DNA of 64,000 bases from Paenibacillus sp. 481 (GTDB lineage: Bacteria > Bacillota > Bacilli > Paenibacillales > Paenibacillaceae), in the NCBI RefSeq assembly GCF_021223605.1, contig NZ_CP075175.1:948501-1012500 (forward strand), in the 5' to 3' direction. The stretch's first letter is position 1. Each line of letters starts with the position of its first letter. The notes under the pieces are model-generated. The model did no database searches, was not told where the DNA came from, and worked only from the letters and a program-made list of their open reading frames with translations. Made by a program: the position numbers and the translations under genes. Below are positions 26,682 to 36,205 of the stretch, piece by piece.

Positions 26682-28008
26682 CGGACCGATCGGTTCGCTG
26701 TTTGCGGCGAATTTCTTGGTTGATGCGCATTTTGGCTTCCATTCCTTGTTCGCTGGCCATAAAGAACACACGTTTTTTAAGCGGATCGGGCAAATACTGC
26801 TGATCCACGTAGTGCCCAGCATAATCATGTGGATATTGGTACCCTTTATGCCCGAGCTTATCTGCACCTTTGTAATGCGTATCGCGCAGATGAAGCGGCA
26901 CTTCAGCCGACTTGACGTCTTCAAACGCTTGCATCACGCGCTGAATCGCCAGCGGAATCGAATTGGACTTCGGACTTTCTACCGCGAACAAAATCGCTTG
27001 CGCAATCACGTATTTGGATTCCGGCCAGCCAATGCGCTGGTACGCCTCCAAGGCGCTTACAGCCTGCACCATCGCCTGCGGATTGGCCAGGCCAATATCT
27101 TCGCTGCACGCTACGGTCAGCCGACGTATAAACGTCATCGGGTCCATGCCAAGCTGTTCGACCGCATAGAAGAACCAGAACAGTGCGGCATCACTTGAGC
27201 CGCGCACGCTCTTGTGGAAGGCGGACAGCACGTCGTATTGCGTAGACTCGTCCGCCTGTATCGTCGGACGGCGCACCGACTCCTCCGCCTCTTCAAGCGT
27301 AATACGCACCGTGCCGTCAGGCTCCGGTATCGTCGTCATCGCCGCTAGCTCCAAAGCGTTCAGCGCGCGCCGAATATCGCCATTTGCCATGGCAGCAATA
27401 TGAGCAAGCGCTTGCTCATCGGCCTGAATCGGCATAAAGCCGAGTCCACGCTCCTTATCAGCAAGCGCTCGCTGCATCGCGATTAGCGAATGCTCCTTCG
27501 TCAGCGGCTTCAATTGAAACAGCGTCGAACGGCTCATTAAAGCCCCATTCACATGATGGAATGGGTTCTCTGTCGTTGCGCCGATGAACACGATCGTCCC
27601 CTTTTCAACCGCGGGCAGCAAGGCATCCTGCTGCGAACGGTTGAAGCGATGAACTTCGTCCAAGAACAAAATCGTCTTCGTCCCATATAAGGACTTGTTC
27701 GATACCGCCTTCTCAATGACTGCACGCACATCTTTAACGGATGCATCAACCGCATTTAAGCGGACGAACTCGCCTTGCGTCTGCTCTGACACGATATTGG
27801 CAAGTGTCGTCTTGCCACAGCCTGGTGGTCCATAGAGCAGAATGGACGATACTTTGTCCGCTTCGATGGCTCGGCGAAGTAGCCTTCCCGGGCCAACGAT
27901 ATGCTCCTGACCGATATATTCATCCAACGTGCGCGGACGTATGCGGTCTGCTAACAGCCGCATACTCCCCGCTTCCTGCTCTTCTTCACGAAAAGAAAAT
28001 AAGTCCAT
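26674..28008 (-). CDS. rarA: Replication-associated recombination protein RarA (MgsA)
   Basis: The AAA+ ATPase has 444 residues. It has Walker A GPPGCGKTT, Walker B LFLDEVHRFN and sensor 1 IGATTENP, then the C-terminal tetramerisation region (YQYPHDYAGHYVDQQYLP). It acts at stalled forks and gaps; B. subtilis YrvN is the counterpart. It lies 10 bases after tcdA and overlaps the start of crcB copy 2, so the aspS-tcdA-rarA-crcB genes read as one direction. Confidence 0.95.
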   Translation of the reverse strand: MDLFSFREEEQEAGSMRLLADRIRPRTLDEYIGQEHIVGPGRLLRRAIEADKVSSILLYGPPGCGKTTLANIVSEQTQGEFVRLNAVDASVKDVRAVIEKAVSNKSLYGTKTILFLDEVHRFNRSQQDALLPAVEKGTIVFIGATTENPFHHVNGALMSRSTLFQLKPLTKEHSLIAMQRALADKERGLGFMPIQADEQALAHIAAMANGDIRRALNALELAAMTTIPEPDGTVRITLEEAEESVRRPTIQADESTQYDVLSAFHKSVRGSSDAALFWFFYAVEQLGMDPMTFIRRLTVACSEDIGLANPQAMVQAVSALEAYQRIGWPESKYVIAQAILFAVESPKSNSIPLAIQRVMQAFEDVKSAEVPLHLRDTHYKGADKLGHKGYQYPHDYAGHYVDQQYLPDPLKKRVFFMASEQGMEAKMRINQEIRRKQRTDRSDA

Positions 28009-28018
28009 AGTGGCACCG

Positions 28019-28765
28019 TTACTCTACGTCTTGCAACAGATCACGAACGACGACGCTTACCATAATCAGCCCAGCTACTGGCGGTACGAACGAGTTACTC
28101 GCTGGCGGCTGCTTCGCTTTACGAATTTCCGGCGCATTCGGCGAAACGATCTTTTCCGTTACATCACCACGTGGTTTGATCGGCTCTTCTGTCGAGAATA
28201 CGACTTTAACGCCTTTGCGAATGCCTTCTTTGCGCAGCTTCTGACGAATAACGCGCGCCATCGGATCATAGGTCGTCTTCGAAATGTCGGCCACCTGAAA
28301 ACGAGTCGGGTCCATCTTATTCGCTGCACCCATACTTGATATAATTGGAATTTTACGACGCAAGCATTCTTTAATCAAATGTATTTTGTATGAAATCGTA
28401 TCCGATGCGTCCACGACGTAATCGAGGTCATATTTAAACAGCTCTTCATACGTTTCTTCCGTGTAGAACATATTAAGTGCAATCGCTTCACACTCTGGGT
28501 TGATAAGCTTAATGCGCTCCTGCATTAACTCTGCTTTCTTTTGCCCAACCGTCGTCGTCAATGCATGAATTTGACGGTTAATGTTCGTAATATCGACGAC
28601 ATCTTTATCAATCATAATGATGCGTCCGATGCCTGTACGCGCAAGCGCTTCTGCGGCAATACCACCCACACCGCCAATACCAAGTACAGCAACTGTGCTG
28701 CCTTTCATTTTCTCTAAGCCTTCAGGGCCGAAAGCTAATTCTGTACGGGAAAATTGATGCAACAT
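28019..28765 (-). CDS. tcdA: tRNA threonylcarbamoyladenosine dehydratase TcdA
   Basis: This ThiF/MoeB/E1-like ATP-binding protein has 248 residues. The nucleotide loop is VLGIGGVGGIAAEALARTG, with DKDVVDITNINRQIHA after it, and PPVAGLIMVSVVV closes the domain. TcdA (B. subtilis YrvM) cyclises t6A37 to ct6A in ANN-decoding tRNAs. The family can also be labelled HesA/MoeB-like, but the conserved place after aspS supports TcdA. AGGGAGG is 11-12 bases from the ATG. Confidence 0.9.
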   Translation of the reverse strand: MLHQFSRTELAFGPEGLEKMKGSTVAVLGIGGVGGIAAEALARTGIGRIIMIDKDVVDITNINRQIHALTTTVGQKKAELMQERIKLINPECEAIALNMFYTEETYEELFKYDLDYVVDASDTISYKIHLIKECLRRKIPIISSMGAANKMDPTRFQVADISKTTYDPMARVIRQKLRKEGIRKGVKVVFSTEEPIKPRGDVTEKIVSPNAPEIRKAKQPPASNSFVPPVAGLIMVSVVVRDLLQDVE

Positions 28766-28832
28766 TGGATAAAAAGCCTCCCTGAAATTCGATTAAAATG
28801 GGTTCCTGAACATGTTCACCCTTAAATAGCCG

Positions 28833-28878
28833 CAACGCCCCAAGCGCAAACTTCTGCGAAGTCAAGCGAGGGGCGTCG
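28833..28878 (-). terminator. Possible stem-loop after aspS
   Basis: CAACGCCCC and GGGGCGTCG pair around a long internal region with a second GCG/GCG-type pairing. No T-run follows, so it is at best a weak terminator or a processing hairpin before tcdA. Confidence 0.35.
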
Positions 28879-28974
28879 GACATATGTTGCTTAACTATTC
28901 AGCTACGCTATCCGTTCATTTGACCATATGGGCCCATGAGCATTTACGCGAATCGATTATAGCAATTGTGCAAC

Positions 28975-30762
28975 TTATTGTTCTTCTTTTTTCTCTTTTT
29001 TCTTGATCGCTGTCTTAATATGCAACTGTTCCAATTGTACAGGCTCTACCATACTAGGCGCGTCACAGAGCAAGTCTGTCGCACTCGCCGTTTTAGGGAA
29101 GGCGATCGTTTCACGCAAGTTTGTACGTCCTGTAAGCAACATCACAAGTCGGTCGAAACCGAATGCGATACCACCGTGTGGAGGCGTGCCGTACTCGAAT
29201 GCGTTCAAGAGGAAGCCAAATTGCTCTTGTGCTTCTTCTGGTGAGAAACCGAGTGCTTGGAACATTTTCTCCTGCACGTCACGCTCGTAAATACGCATCG
29301 AACCGCCACCTACTTCGTAACCGTTCAAGACCAAGTCGTACGCTTGCGCACGAATTTGACCTGGGTCTGTATCGAAGAACTCGACGTCTTCTGTACGAGG
29401 ACGTGTGAACGGATGGTGTTCTGCTACATAACGCTTCGCTTCTTCGTCGTAGCCGAGCAATGGGAAATCAACAACCCAAGCAAATTTGAACTTGCTGTCG
29501 TCGATCAAGTTCAAGCGACGGCCAACGAGCAGACGCAAGTTGCCGAGCACGTCTGCAACGACTTTACGGTTGTCAGCGGAGAAGAGCAACAAGTCGCCTT
29601 CTTCTGCACCTGTACGCTCACGCAATGCTTCGATCTCTTGCTCAGAGAAGAACTTCACGATCGGACCGCGGAATTCGCCGTCTTTCACTTGAACCCACGC
29701 CAAGCCTTTTGCTCCGTAGCGAGCTGCGAATGGAGCAAGATCGTCGATCTCTTTACGGCTCCATGTGCCACAGCCTTTCGCGTTCAATACTTTAACAACG
29801 CCGCCTTTTTCGATAACAGACGCGAACACTTTAACGCCGCACGTCGACACGATGTCGCATACGTCAACAAGCTCCAAGCCAAAACGCAAGTCCGGCTTAT
29901 CGGAACCGTACTTCTCCATTGCATCTTTATACGTGATGCGTTGGAACGGAGTTGGAATTTCAGCACCAACTGTTTCACGGAACAAGCGAACCATCAATTG
30001 CTCCATCATGTCATGCAATTGATCTTGGGACAAGAACGAAGTCTCGATGTCCACTTGTGTAAATTCAGGCTGACGGTCAGCGCGTAAGTCTTCATCGCGG
30101 AAACAACGTGCGATTTGGTAGTAGCGCTCCAAACCGGATACCATCAACAATTGCTTGAAAATTTGCGGCGATTGCGGCAATGCGAAGAACTCGCCTGGAT
30201 GTACACGGCTCGGTACGAGATAGTCGCGTGCACCTTCTGGTGTGCTCTTAGTCAAGATTGGTGTTTCTACTTCGATAAACTCGTTATCGTCCAAGAAGTC
30301 ACGGAAAATTTTCGCCGCTTTCGAGCGCAACATCAACGTCTTCTGCATTTCAGGACGACGCAAATCCAAATAACGATATTTCAAACGAAGGGATTCGTCG
30401 ATTTCGATGCCGTCTTCGATAAAGAATGGCGGGTTTTTTGCTCCGTTCAATACTTCGATTTCAGTAATGCGAACTTCGATTTGGCCTGTTGGCAAGTTTG
30501 CGTTAACTGTTTCTGCGTCACGCGCTACGACTTGTCCTTTAACTGCCAATACAAATTCGTTGCGGGCACGGTCAGCAATCGTAAGTGCCTCAGCAGAAAA
30601 TTCCGGGTTAAATACAACTTGCACGAGACCGCTGCGGTCACGAAGGTCGATAAACAATACCCCGCCCAAGTCGCGGCGACGTTGAACCCAACCGTTAAGT
30701 GTTACTGTTTCACCAATGTGTGCGGATGTTAAGCTTCCGCAATGATGAGTCTTATACATCAT
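28975..30762 (-). CDS. aspS: Aspartate--tRNA ligase
   Basis: The class II synthetase has 595 residues. The anticodon-binding OB-fold ([20 protein letters not shown]) occupies about 15-105. Bacterial-type motif 2 ([19 protein letters not shown]), the GAD insertion (about 290-420) and motif 3 ([12 protein letters not shown]) follow. The tail is unusually lysine/glutamate-rich (KKKEKKEE). Whether it is discriminating or also charges tRNA-Asn cannot be told without gatCAB data. GGGGAG precedes the ATG. It follows hisS on the same strand with a 100-base gap, so it probably depends on the hisS promoter and T-box. Confidence 0.97.
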   Translation of the reverse strand: MMYKTHHCGSLTSAHIGETVTLNGWVQRRRDLGGVLFIDLRDRSGLVQVVFNPEFSAEALTIADRARNEFVLAVKGQVVARDAETVNANLPTGQIEVRITEIEVLNGAKNPPFFIEDGIEIDESLRLKYRYLDLRRPEMQKTLMLRSKAAKIFRDFLDDNEFIEVETPILTKSTPEGARDYLVPSRVHPGEFFALPQSPQIFKQLLMVSGLERYYQIARCFRDEDLRADRQPEFTQVDIETSFLSQDQLHDMMEQLMVRLFRETVGAEIPTPFQRITYKDAMEKYGSDKPDLRFGLELVDVCDIVSTCGVKVFASVIEKGGVVKVLNAKGCGTWSRKEIDDLAPFAARYGAKGLAWVQVKDGEFRGPIVKFFSEQEIEALRERTGAEEGDLLLFSADNRKVVADVLGNLRLLVGRRLNLIDDSKFKFAWVVDFPLLGYDEEAKRYVAEHHPFTRPRTEDVEFFDTDPGQIRAQAYDLVLNGYEVGGGSMRIYERDVQEKMFQALGFSPEEAQEQFGFLLNAFEYGTPPHGGIAFGFDRLVMLLTGRTNLRETIAFPKTASATDLLCDAPSMVEPVQLEQLHIKTAIKKKEKKEEQ

Positions 30763-30866
30763 GTGATGACTCCCCTATCTCACTCAATTTTATGTTTATA
30801 TATACCTTAACCTCTGTGTACAGAGTTAGCATAAGTTAACCAATTGTCAGCATACAGTCGCTAAGC

Positions 30867-32117
30867 TTAGCCCTGCTTTACCGCCTGTGCCAGCTCTTCC
30901 AGCTTCACAAAACGCTGCTCACCCGTTGCCAGGTCCTTGAGCGCAATTTCACCACGCGCCAACTCATCGTCGCCGAGAATTGCGGCAAAGCGTGCTTGCA
31001 TGCGGTCAGCCGATTTCATTTGCGCCTTCATTTTGCGGCATTGGTAATCCTTCTCGGCTACAACGCCCGCTGTACGCAAATTAAAGAGCAGCTTCGTCAC
31101 TTCGTCCTCTGCTTGCTCACCAAGCGCAATCAAATAAATATCCAATGGCGGTTGGTTGTTCGCATTAACACCTTGCTTTTCAAGTAGCAGCGCAATGCGC
31201 TCCATACCGATACCAAAGCCGATACCTGGCTGGTCTGGTCCGCCAATTGCCGACACAAGGCCGTTATAGCGACCGCCGCCACCGATTGTATCGATAGCGC
31301 CAATGCCTTGCGCTTTATACTCAAATGCTGTGTGCGTGTAATAATCCAAACCACGCACGAGGCGGGAGTTCACTTCGTATTCCACGCCCATCGCATCCAA
31401 ATGCTGCTTCACTTTTGTAAAGTGAGTCGTGCACTCTTCATCCAAGCTATCCAAAATAGATGGCGCACCACCGAATTTATCCTGATCCACTTTGCAGTCA
31501 AGCACGCGCAACGGATTGCGTTCCATACGGGATTGGCAATCTTTGCACAACGTTTCCTTCATCGGCATCAAGAAGTCTAGCAAAGTTTGACGGTATGATG
31601 CACGTACATCCGCATTACCGATGGAGTTAATTTCAACACGAACACCGCTCAAGCCAACTTCTTTCATAAACAAGTAGCCAAGTGCGATTACTTCTGCATC
31701 AATGCTCGGGTCTGTAGCGCCAAACGCTTCCACGCCAAATTGATGGAATTGACGCTGGCGGCCTGCTTGCGGACGCTCGTAGCGAAACATCGGACCAATG
31801 TAGTACAACTTGGAAATGTCCGGTTCGCCGTACAATTTGTTCTCCACATAGGCGCGTACGACACCAGCCGTTCCTTCTGGACGAAGGGTCATGCTGCGCT
31901 CGCCGCGATCAAGAAACGTATACATCTCTTTTTCCACAACGTCTGTCGTCTCACCTACACCGCGTTTGAACAGTTCTGTCTGTTCAAAGATTGGTGTGCG
32001 GATTTCTTTATAATTGAAGCGTCGGCTCAAGTCGCGCGCCTTCTGCTCGACAGTCTGCCACGTTTCTACCGTGCCTGGCAGTAAGTCTTGTGTTCCTGTC
32101 GGTTTTTGAAATGCCAT
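30867..32117 (-). CDS. hisS: Histidine--tRNA ligase
   Basis: The class II synthetase has 416 residues. It opens KPTGTQDLLPG, with motif 2 PMFRYERPQAGRQRQFHQFG, the histidine loops LVRGLDYYTHTAFE and GGGGRYNGL, and motif 3 GFGIGMERI. The C-terminal anticodon domain starts near residue 325. AAGGAGG lies 9 bases before the ATG at 32117, and another ATG one codon earlier is equally good. It is preceded by a T-box whose specifier region holds overlapping Asp and His codons, which suits a hisS-aspS unit. Confidence 0.97.
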   Translation of the reverse strand: MAFQKPTGTQDLLPGTVETWQTVEQKARDLSRRFNYKEIRTPIFEQTELFKRGVGETTDVVEKEMYTFLDRGERSMTLRPEGTAGVVRAYVENKLYGEPDISKLYYIGPMFRYERPQAGRQRQFHQFGVEAFGATDPSIDAEVIALGYLFMKEVGLSGVRVEINSIGNADVRASYRQTLLDFLMPMKETLCKDCQSRMERNPLRVLDCKVDQDKFGGAPSILDSLDEECTTHFTKVKQHLDAMGVEYEVNSRLVRGLDYYTHTAFEYKAQGIGAIDTIGGGGRYNGLVSAIGGPDQPGIGFGIGMERIALLLEKQGVNANNQPPLDIYLIALGEQAEDEVTKLLFNLRTAGVVAEKDYQCRKMKAQMKSADRMQARFAAILGDDELARGEIALKDLATGEQRFVKLEELAQAVKQG

Positions 32118-32145
32118 CATGCTCATCCTCCTTAACAAATAAAAA

Positions 32146-32490
32146 ACTCCCGTCCCGCGAAACAAGTTCGCTAAGGGACGAGAGATCGTTAGTAATCACC
32201 CGTGGTGCCACCCACATTCCGCAATGCTTGCTATGCATCACTCTAGAACACCATATAGGCGGTTCATCAAGTCACATAAAAGCTCAAGCTTTGCGCTTCA
32301 GTTGCGTGTAACGTACGCCTTACGCCGTTCGGCTACTGCGTTACCATATAAAAGCCCATACCTACTAATCGGCATGACGATTACGGTTCGCCGTCGGTTC
32401 TCGAGGATGTCATTCACTCGTCCATCGCAAAAGCCCTTCCAGCCATAGGGACTTCTCTCTGCATACGTGGGGCAAGTTACTTCTTCCCGT
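32146..32490 (-). promoter_or_regulatory. T-box riboswitch of hisS-aspS
   Basis: On the minus strand GGGTGGCACCACGG (about 32200-32213) is the T-box, followed by a long terminator hairpin (CTCTCGTCCC against GGGACGGGAG) and six T. Stem I shows AGAGAG and TGGCTGGAAGGG. The specifier region reads GAATGACATCC: CAT (His) at 32409-32407 and GAC (Asp) at 32411-32409 share one base. Uncharged tRNA-His, and perhaps tRNA-Asp, would promote read-through. Confidence 0.92.
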
Positions 32491-32560
32491 CATCAAATCA
32501 CAATATATCAATCACAAATTAGGATTCATGTAAGCAAATCCTTTAAGGAATATAAAGAAT

Positions 32561-32589
32561 ATTGTAAGGATCTCACGCCATAAAGTCAA
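32561..32589 (-). promoter_or_regulatory. Sigma-A promoter of hisS-aspS
   Basis: TTGACT (32589-32584) and TACAAT (32566-32561) are separated by 17 bases on the minus strand, about 70 bases upstream of T-box stem I. Confidence 0.82.
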
Positions 32590-32630
32590 GAACAAGGATA
32601 TGCAAATAATGTGCAAATCGTACACAAAAC

Positions 32631-32657
32631 AAAAAACCTACATCAGAAATGTAGGTT
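32631..32657 (-). terminator. Intrinsic terminator of the relA-dtd side
   Basis: AACCTACAT and ATGTAGGTT make a perfect 9-bp stem with a 5-base loop, followed on the minus strand by T-rich sequence. It separates dtd and the small ORF from the hisS promoter. Confidence 0.9.
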
Positions 32658-32834
32658 CAAATAAAAGTATATTTTAAAAAAGGGGGTCATGCCAATTATT
32701 ATAGGCAACAAACATTAAAGAAACATGAAGCGCATATTACAAACAGATTACGAAAAAGAAAGCGTTTCAAAAAGACACTGTTATGCATTTATCCTTTAAC
32801 GCATTTATCCGTACATCTATCCCGCTTCTCGCAT

Positions 32835-32984
32835 TCATGTACGCGCTTGTCCCTTCCATCCTTCACGGCGACTATTCTGCTCCTGCACCGTTTCAACACC
32901 TGCCATCGCAATCGCCTCACGAAACGATTGCGCAGATGCCACTTGACCGTACTGCACACTTAACTGCTGCAACGATTGCCGCAT
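32835..32984 (-). CDS. Candidate small protein, 49 residues, unknown
   Basis: The frame starts MRQSLQQLSVQYGQVASAQS and ends WKGQART; it is hydrophilic and helix-prone with no membrane segment or cysteine. Support comes from AAGGAG 10 bases before the ATG, from a place between dtd and a perfect terminator on the same strand, and from otherwise unexplained sequence. No family is recognised. The 32658-32834 stretch after it holds only a short direct repeat of GCATTTATCC. Confidence 0.4.
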   Translation of the reverse strand: MRQSLQQLSVQYGQVASAQSFREAIAMAGVETVQEQNSRREGWKGQART

Positions 32985-33077
32985 ACGATAATCACTCCTT
33001 GCCCCCGACACGTACACTTGTACTCCGTCATGCCGTCATGGGATAGTTGATTGTAGTATGCATCGTTTAACGTCATT

Positions 33078-33521
33078 TTAACCCTGGCTATCCAGCGTAA
33101 TCGTAACCGGTCCCCAATTCGTTAGAGAGACGTCCATCATTGCACCAAAACGTCCTGTTTCAACGTGCAGTCCATGCGCACGCAGCTTGTCATTAAACTG
33201 CTCGTACAGCTTCTCTGCCTGTTCTGGTCGGGCAGCAGCCATAAAGTTAGGCCGCTTTCCTTTGCGGCAATCGCCATATAACGTAAATTGAGACACCGAC
33301 AAAATGTGTCCCCCAATGTCCTGTACGGACAAGTTCATTTTTTCAGACTCGTCTTCGAAAATGCGCAAGCCTGCTACCTTATCAGCTAGCCAAGTGACGT
33401 CCCGCTCTGTATCCTCATGTGTCACGCCAACGAGCAGCATGAGACCTTTTTCAATTTGACCTACCGTCTCTTCGTTTACTGTGACCTGCGCTCGCTTGCA
33501 TCGCTGTACGATAACTCGCAT
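33078..33521 (-). CDS. dtd: D-aminoacyl-tRNA deacylase
   Basis: The 147-residue homodimeric proofreading enzyme removes D-amino acids, and glycine from tRNA-Ala. The active-site motifs are SQFTLYGD (serine/threonine loop) and [11 protein letters not shown] (the cross-subunit Gly-cisPro loop, GP). It lies downstream of relA on the same strand, as in B. subtilis (relA-yrvI). GGGGG is 10 bases from the ATG. Confidence 0.96.
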   Translation of the reverse strand: MRVIVQRCKRAQVTVNEETVGQIEKGLMLLVGVTHEDTERDVTWLADKVAGLRIFEDESEKMNLSVQDIGGHILSVSQFTLYGDCRKGKRPNFMAAARPEQAEKLYEQFNDKLRAHGLHVETGRFGAMMDVSLTNWGPVTITLDSQG

Positions 33522-33608
33522 AAAGCGATCGCCCCCTTTGCTAAATGGTTATTTGATTACAAAAGCTCAAAAATGACCACAACAGTCCCTACGTGTTCAT
33601 GAATGTTT

Positions 33609-33690
33609 ATAAGTTCCCTGTAAATACCTAGCGCAAATGCCTGACGTAAATATCTGATAATTCCTAGTAAGTACCTAGTAGATGCCTATA
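33609..33690. repeat. Degenerate 11-bp tandem repeats between relA and dtd
   Basis: On the minus strand units such as TAGGCATCTAC, TAGGTACTTAC, TAGGAATTATC and TAGGTATTTAC follow one another with period 11-14. No gene is seen here. Confidence 0.6.
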
Positions 33691-33709
33691 TAAAAAAAGG
33701 AACAGCGAA

Positions 33710-35899
33710 TTATTGCATAATTCGCTGCACCGTATACACGTCTTTCACGCGCTTTATTTTTTCCACGACCGACTGTAAATGTTCGGTGTTGCGGATGAGT
33801 ATCGTCATATGAATAAGTGCCAGCTTGTTGCGGTCAGAACGACCTGACACAGCCGCAATATTCGTCTTGCTCTCGGATACAGCCTGTAACACCTCATTTA
33901 AGAAGCCACGTCGATCCATACCTGTTATTTCAATATCGACGCTATAATTCGCCTCAATCGCTTCTTCCCAAGCGACCTCGATGAGACGCTCTGCCTCTTC
34001 ACCTTCCGTCGTCGTAGGCAAGTTCAAACAATCGTCGCGGTGAACAGAAACTCCCCGACCGCGTGTCACGTAACCGACAATCACATCACCTGGCACCGGA
34101 TTGCAACAGCGGGCGAAACGAACGAGCAAGTTGTCGATTCCACGAACACGAACGCCGTTCGTCGGACGCGATTTGCGCTCCGAATCCTTCTTCACTTCTT
34201 TGATTTCATTCGTCAATTGAAGCTGATTCGCTTCTTCCGCTTCCTTGCGAAGCTTCTCCGTCAGCCGCGTGCAAATTTGCGCAGCGGTAATACCGCTAAA
34301 GCCAATCGCAGCCATCATATCTTCTACATCGTTGAATGTGAACTTCTTGGCTACTTCTTGCAGCTTATCTTCCGACAACCATGCAGATGGTTCAAGTCCA
34401 AGTCGCTTTAGCTCACGCTCCAACATTTCGCGACCTTTTTGCACGTTCTCTTCACGCTTTTCCTTCTTAAACCACTGTTTAATTTTGGAGCGTGCATGGG
34501 AAGATTGTGCGATCTTAATCCAGTCAGGACTAGGGCCGTACGAATGTTTGGAAGTCAAAATCTCAACAATGTCGCCTGTTTTGAGCTTATGATCCAGCGG
34601 AACAATCCGACCGTTCACCTTAGCGCCAATCGTGCGGTTTCCGACCTCTGTATGAATACGGAACGCAAAATCCAACGGGACGGAGCCTGCTGGCAGCTCG
34701 ATGACTTCTCCCTTTGGCGTGAATACAAACACAAGATCAGAGAAGAAGTCCATTTTGAGCATTTCCATAAACTCGGATGCATCTTTCGTTTCTTGCTGCA
34801 AATCAAGAATACCACGCAAGAAGGTCATCTTGTCTTCAAAGCTACCAGCCGCAGCACTTGCAGCAGCGTGACCGTCCTTATACACCCAGTGCGCCGCGAT
34901 ACCATACTCCGCTGTACGATGCATGTCCCAAGTGCGGATTTGCACTTCTGTCGGCTCCCCAGTCGGTCCAATAACCGTCGTGTGAAGGGACTGGTACATG
35001 TTCGTTTTCGGCATGGCAATATAATCTTTAAAGCGACCTGGCATCGGTTTCCACAACGTGTGGATAATGCCCAAAGTCGCATAGCAATCTTTAATGTTCT
35101 CGACAATGATGCGAATCGCAAGCAAATCGTAAATTTCGTTAAACTGCTTGTTTTTCATCGACATTTTCTTATACACACTGTAAATGTGCTTCGGACGACC
35201 AGACAAATCGGCGTTAATGCCCATCTCATCCAGCTTTTCCTTGATGCTGTCGCTAACGTCGGTAATGTACTGTTCGCGCTCTGCCCGCTTTTTGTGCATC
35301 AGATTAGCGATCCGGTAATACTGCTGCGGGTTCAAGTAACGAAGCGCGATGTCTTCCATTTCCCACTTGATCGCGGAAATACCGAGTCGATGTGCAATCG
35401 GACAAAAAATTTCCAACGTCTCATATGCGATACGACGCTGGCTTTCTTCCGATTGATACTTCAGCGTACGCATATTGTGCAGCCGGTCTGCAAGCTTAAT
35501 CACGATCACACGAATGTCGTTAGCCATAGCGACGAACATTTTACGATAGTTCTCGTTCTGTTGCTCTTCCTTCGAACGGAACTGCATGCGTTCCAACTTC
35601 GTCAAACCGTCGACGAGCATGGCAATGGTATCGCCAAACTTGGCCCTTATCTCTTCCAGTGTAATGGAAGTGTCCTCCACCACATCATGCAGCAGCGCAG
35701 CAACAATAGACGTCGGGTCCATTTGCATTTCGACGACCATATCCGCTACAGCTAGCGGATGTAATATATACGGTTCTCCAGACTTTCGCACTTGGCCAGA
35801 ATGAGCCTGTTCCGCAAAAAGATACGCGTCATGAATGCGTTGTAAGTCGGGCTCTTTAATATAACTCGATGCTTTCTTTAATAATTGCTCGATGCCCAT
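33710..35899 (-). CDS. relA: Bifunctional (p)ppGpp synthetase/hydrolase RelA
   Basis: The long RSH protein has 729 residues. The HD hydrolase domain (about 30-180) keeps ALLHDVVEDT, so degradation should be active. The synthetase domain (about 235-350) has YQSLHTTVIGP. TGS (about 390-452), helical, zinc-finger (RFARCCNPVPGD) and ACT (about 655-729) domains follow. It makes and destroys the alarmone in response to uncharged tRNA on ribosomes. GGAG is 8 bases from the ATG. The apt-relA-dtd order of B. subtilis is kept, but a permease on the other strand separates apt from relA. Confidence 0.96.
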   Translation of the reverse strand: MGIEQLLKKASSYIKEPDLQRIHDAYLFAEQAHSGQVRKSGEPYILHPLAVADMVVEMQMDPTSIVAALLHDVVEDTSITLEEIRAKFGDTIAMLVDGLTKLERMQFRSKEEQQNENYRKMFVAMANDIRVIVIKLADRLHNMRTLKYQSEESQRRIAYETLEIFCPIAHRLGISAIKWEMEDIALRYLNPQQYYRIANLMHKKRAEREQYITDVSDSIKEKLDEMGINADLSGRPKHIYSVYKKMSMKNKQFNEIYDLLAIRIIVENIKDCYATLGIIHTLWKPMPGRFKDYIAMPKTNMYQSLHTTVIGPTGEPTEVQIRTWDMHRTAEYGIAAHWVYKDGHAAASAAAGSFEDKMTFLRGILDLQQETKDASEFMEMLKMDFFSDLVFVFTPKGEVIELPAGSVPLDFAFRIHTEVGNRTIGAKVNGRIVPLDHKLKTGDIVEILTSKHSYGPSPDWIKIAQSSHARSKIKQWFKKEKREENVQKGREMLERELKRLGLEPSAWLSEDKLQEVAKKFTFNDVEDMMAAIGFSGITAAQICTRLTEKLRKEAEEANQLQLTNEIKEVKKDSERKSRPTNGVRVRGIDNLLVRFARCCNPVPGDVIVGYVTRGRGVSVHRDDCLNLPTTTEGEEAERLIEVAWEEAIEANYSVDIEITGMDRRGFLNEVLQAVSESKTNIAAVSGRSDRNKLALIHMTILIRNTEHLQSVVEKIKRVKDVYTVQRIMQ

Positions 35900-36106
35900 A
35901 GGACTCGCTCCGGTTCCTTTCTTTCATCTTGGGTATACCCCTAGACTACAGATTATCCTATCATTATGCCTTTGAACCGTGTCTCTCGTCAATGGCATTT
36001 CCGACGAAACGTCCACTCTTCGTGTCAATTGTTGTCGAATTACATCACTTTTCGTTTGTTATAAAAAGAAAAATGTCGTTTTTTCGAGAAACAGATAAAA
36101 ATATGG

Positions 36107-36136
36107 TTGATAAAACGGGTCGGTCGCGTGTAAATT
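36107..36136 (+). promoter_or_regulatory. Weak candidate promoter for the uracil permease
   Basis: TTGATA and TAAATT are 18 bases apart, about 70 bases upstream of the start. The 35900-36205 spacer shows no PyrR-type attenuator or purine riboswitch that I can see. Confidence 0.35.
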
Positions 36137-36205
36137 ATATAGTTAGGTTTGAGACTTCGACTCGTCACTAATAAAATTCCCTATTTATGAAGGAGTGTAT
36201 TCGCT

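Noticed and set aside
26682..26924. 81-codon N-terminal extension of crcB copy 2
   Set aside because: It lies within rarA in another frame and has no membrane or targeting features.
29257..30087. A 276-codon plus-strand open frame opposite aspS
   Set aside because: Antisense shadow; the aspS motifs on the other strand are decisive.
32755..32775. GAAAGCGTTTC, a possible catabolite-repression (cre) site
   Set aside because: It fails several fixed positions of the cre consensus and has no promoter beside it.
34439..35755. A 438-codon plus-strand open frame opposite relA
   Set aside because: Antisense shadow of relA with no start signals or domain.
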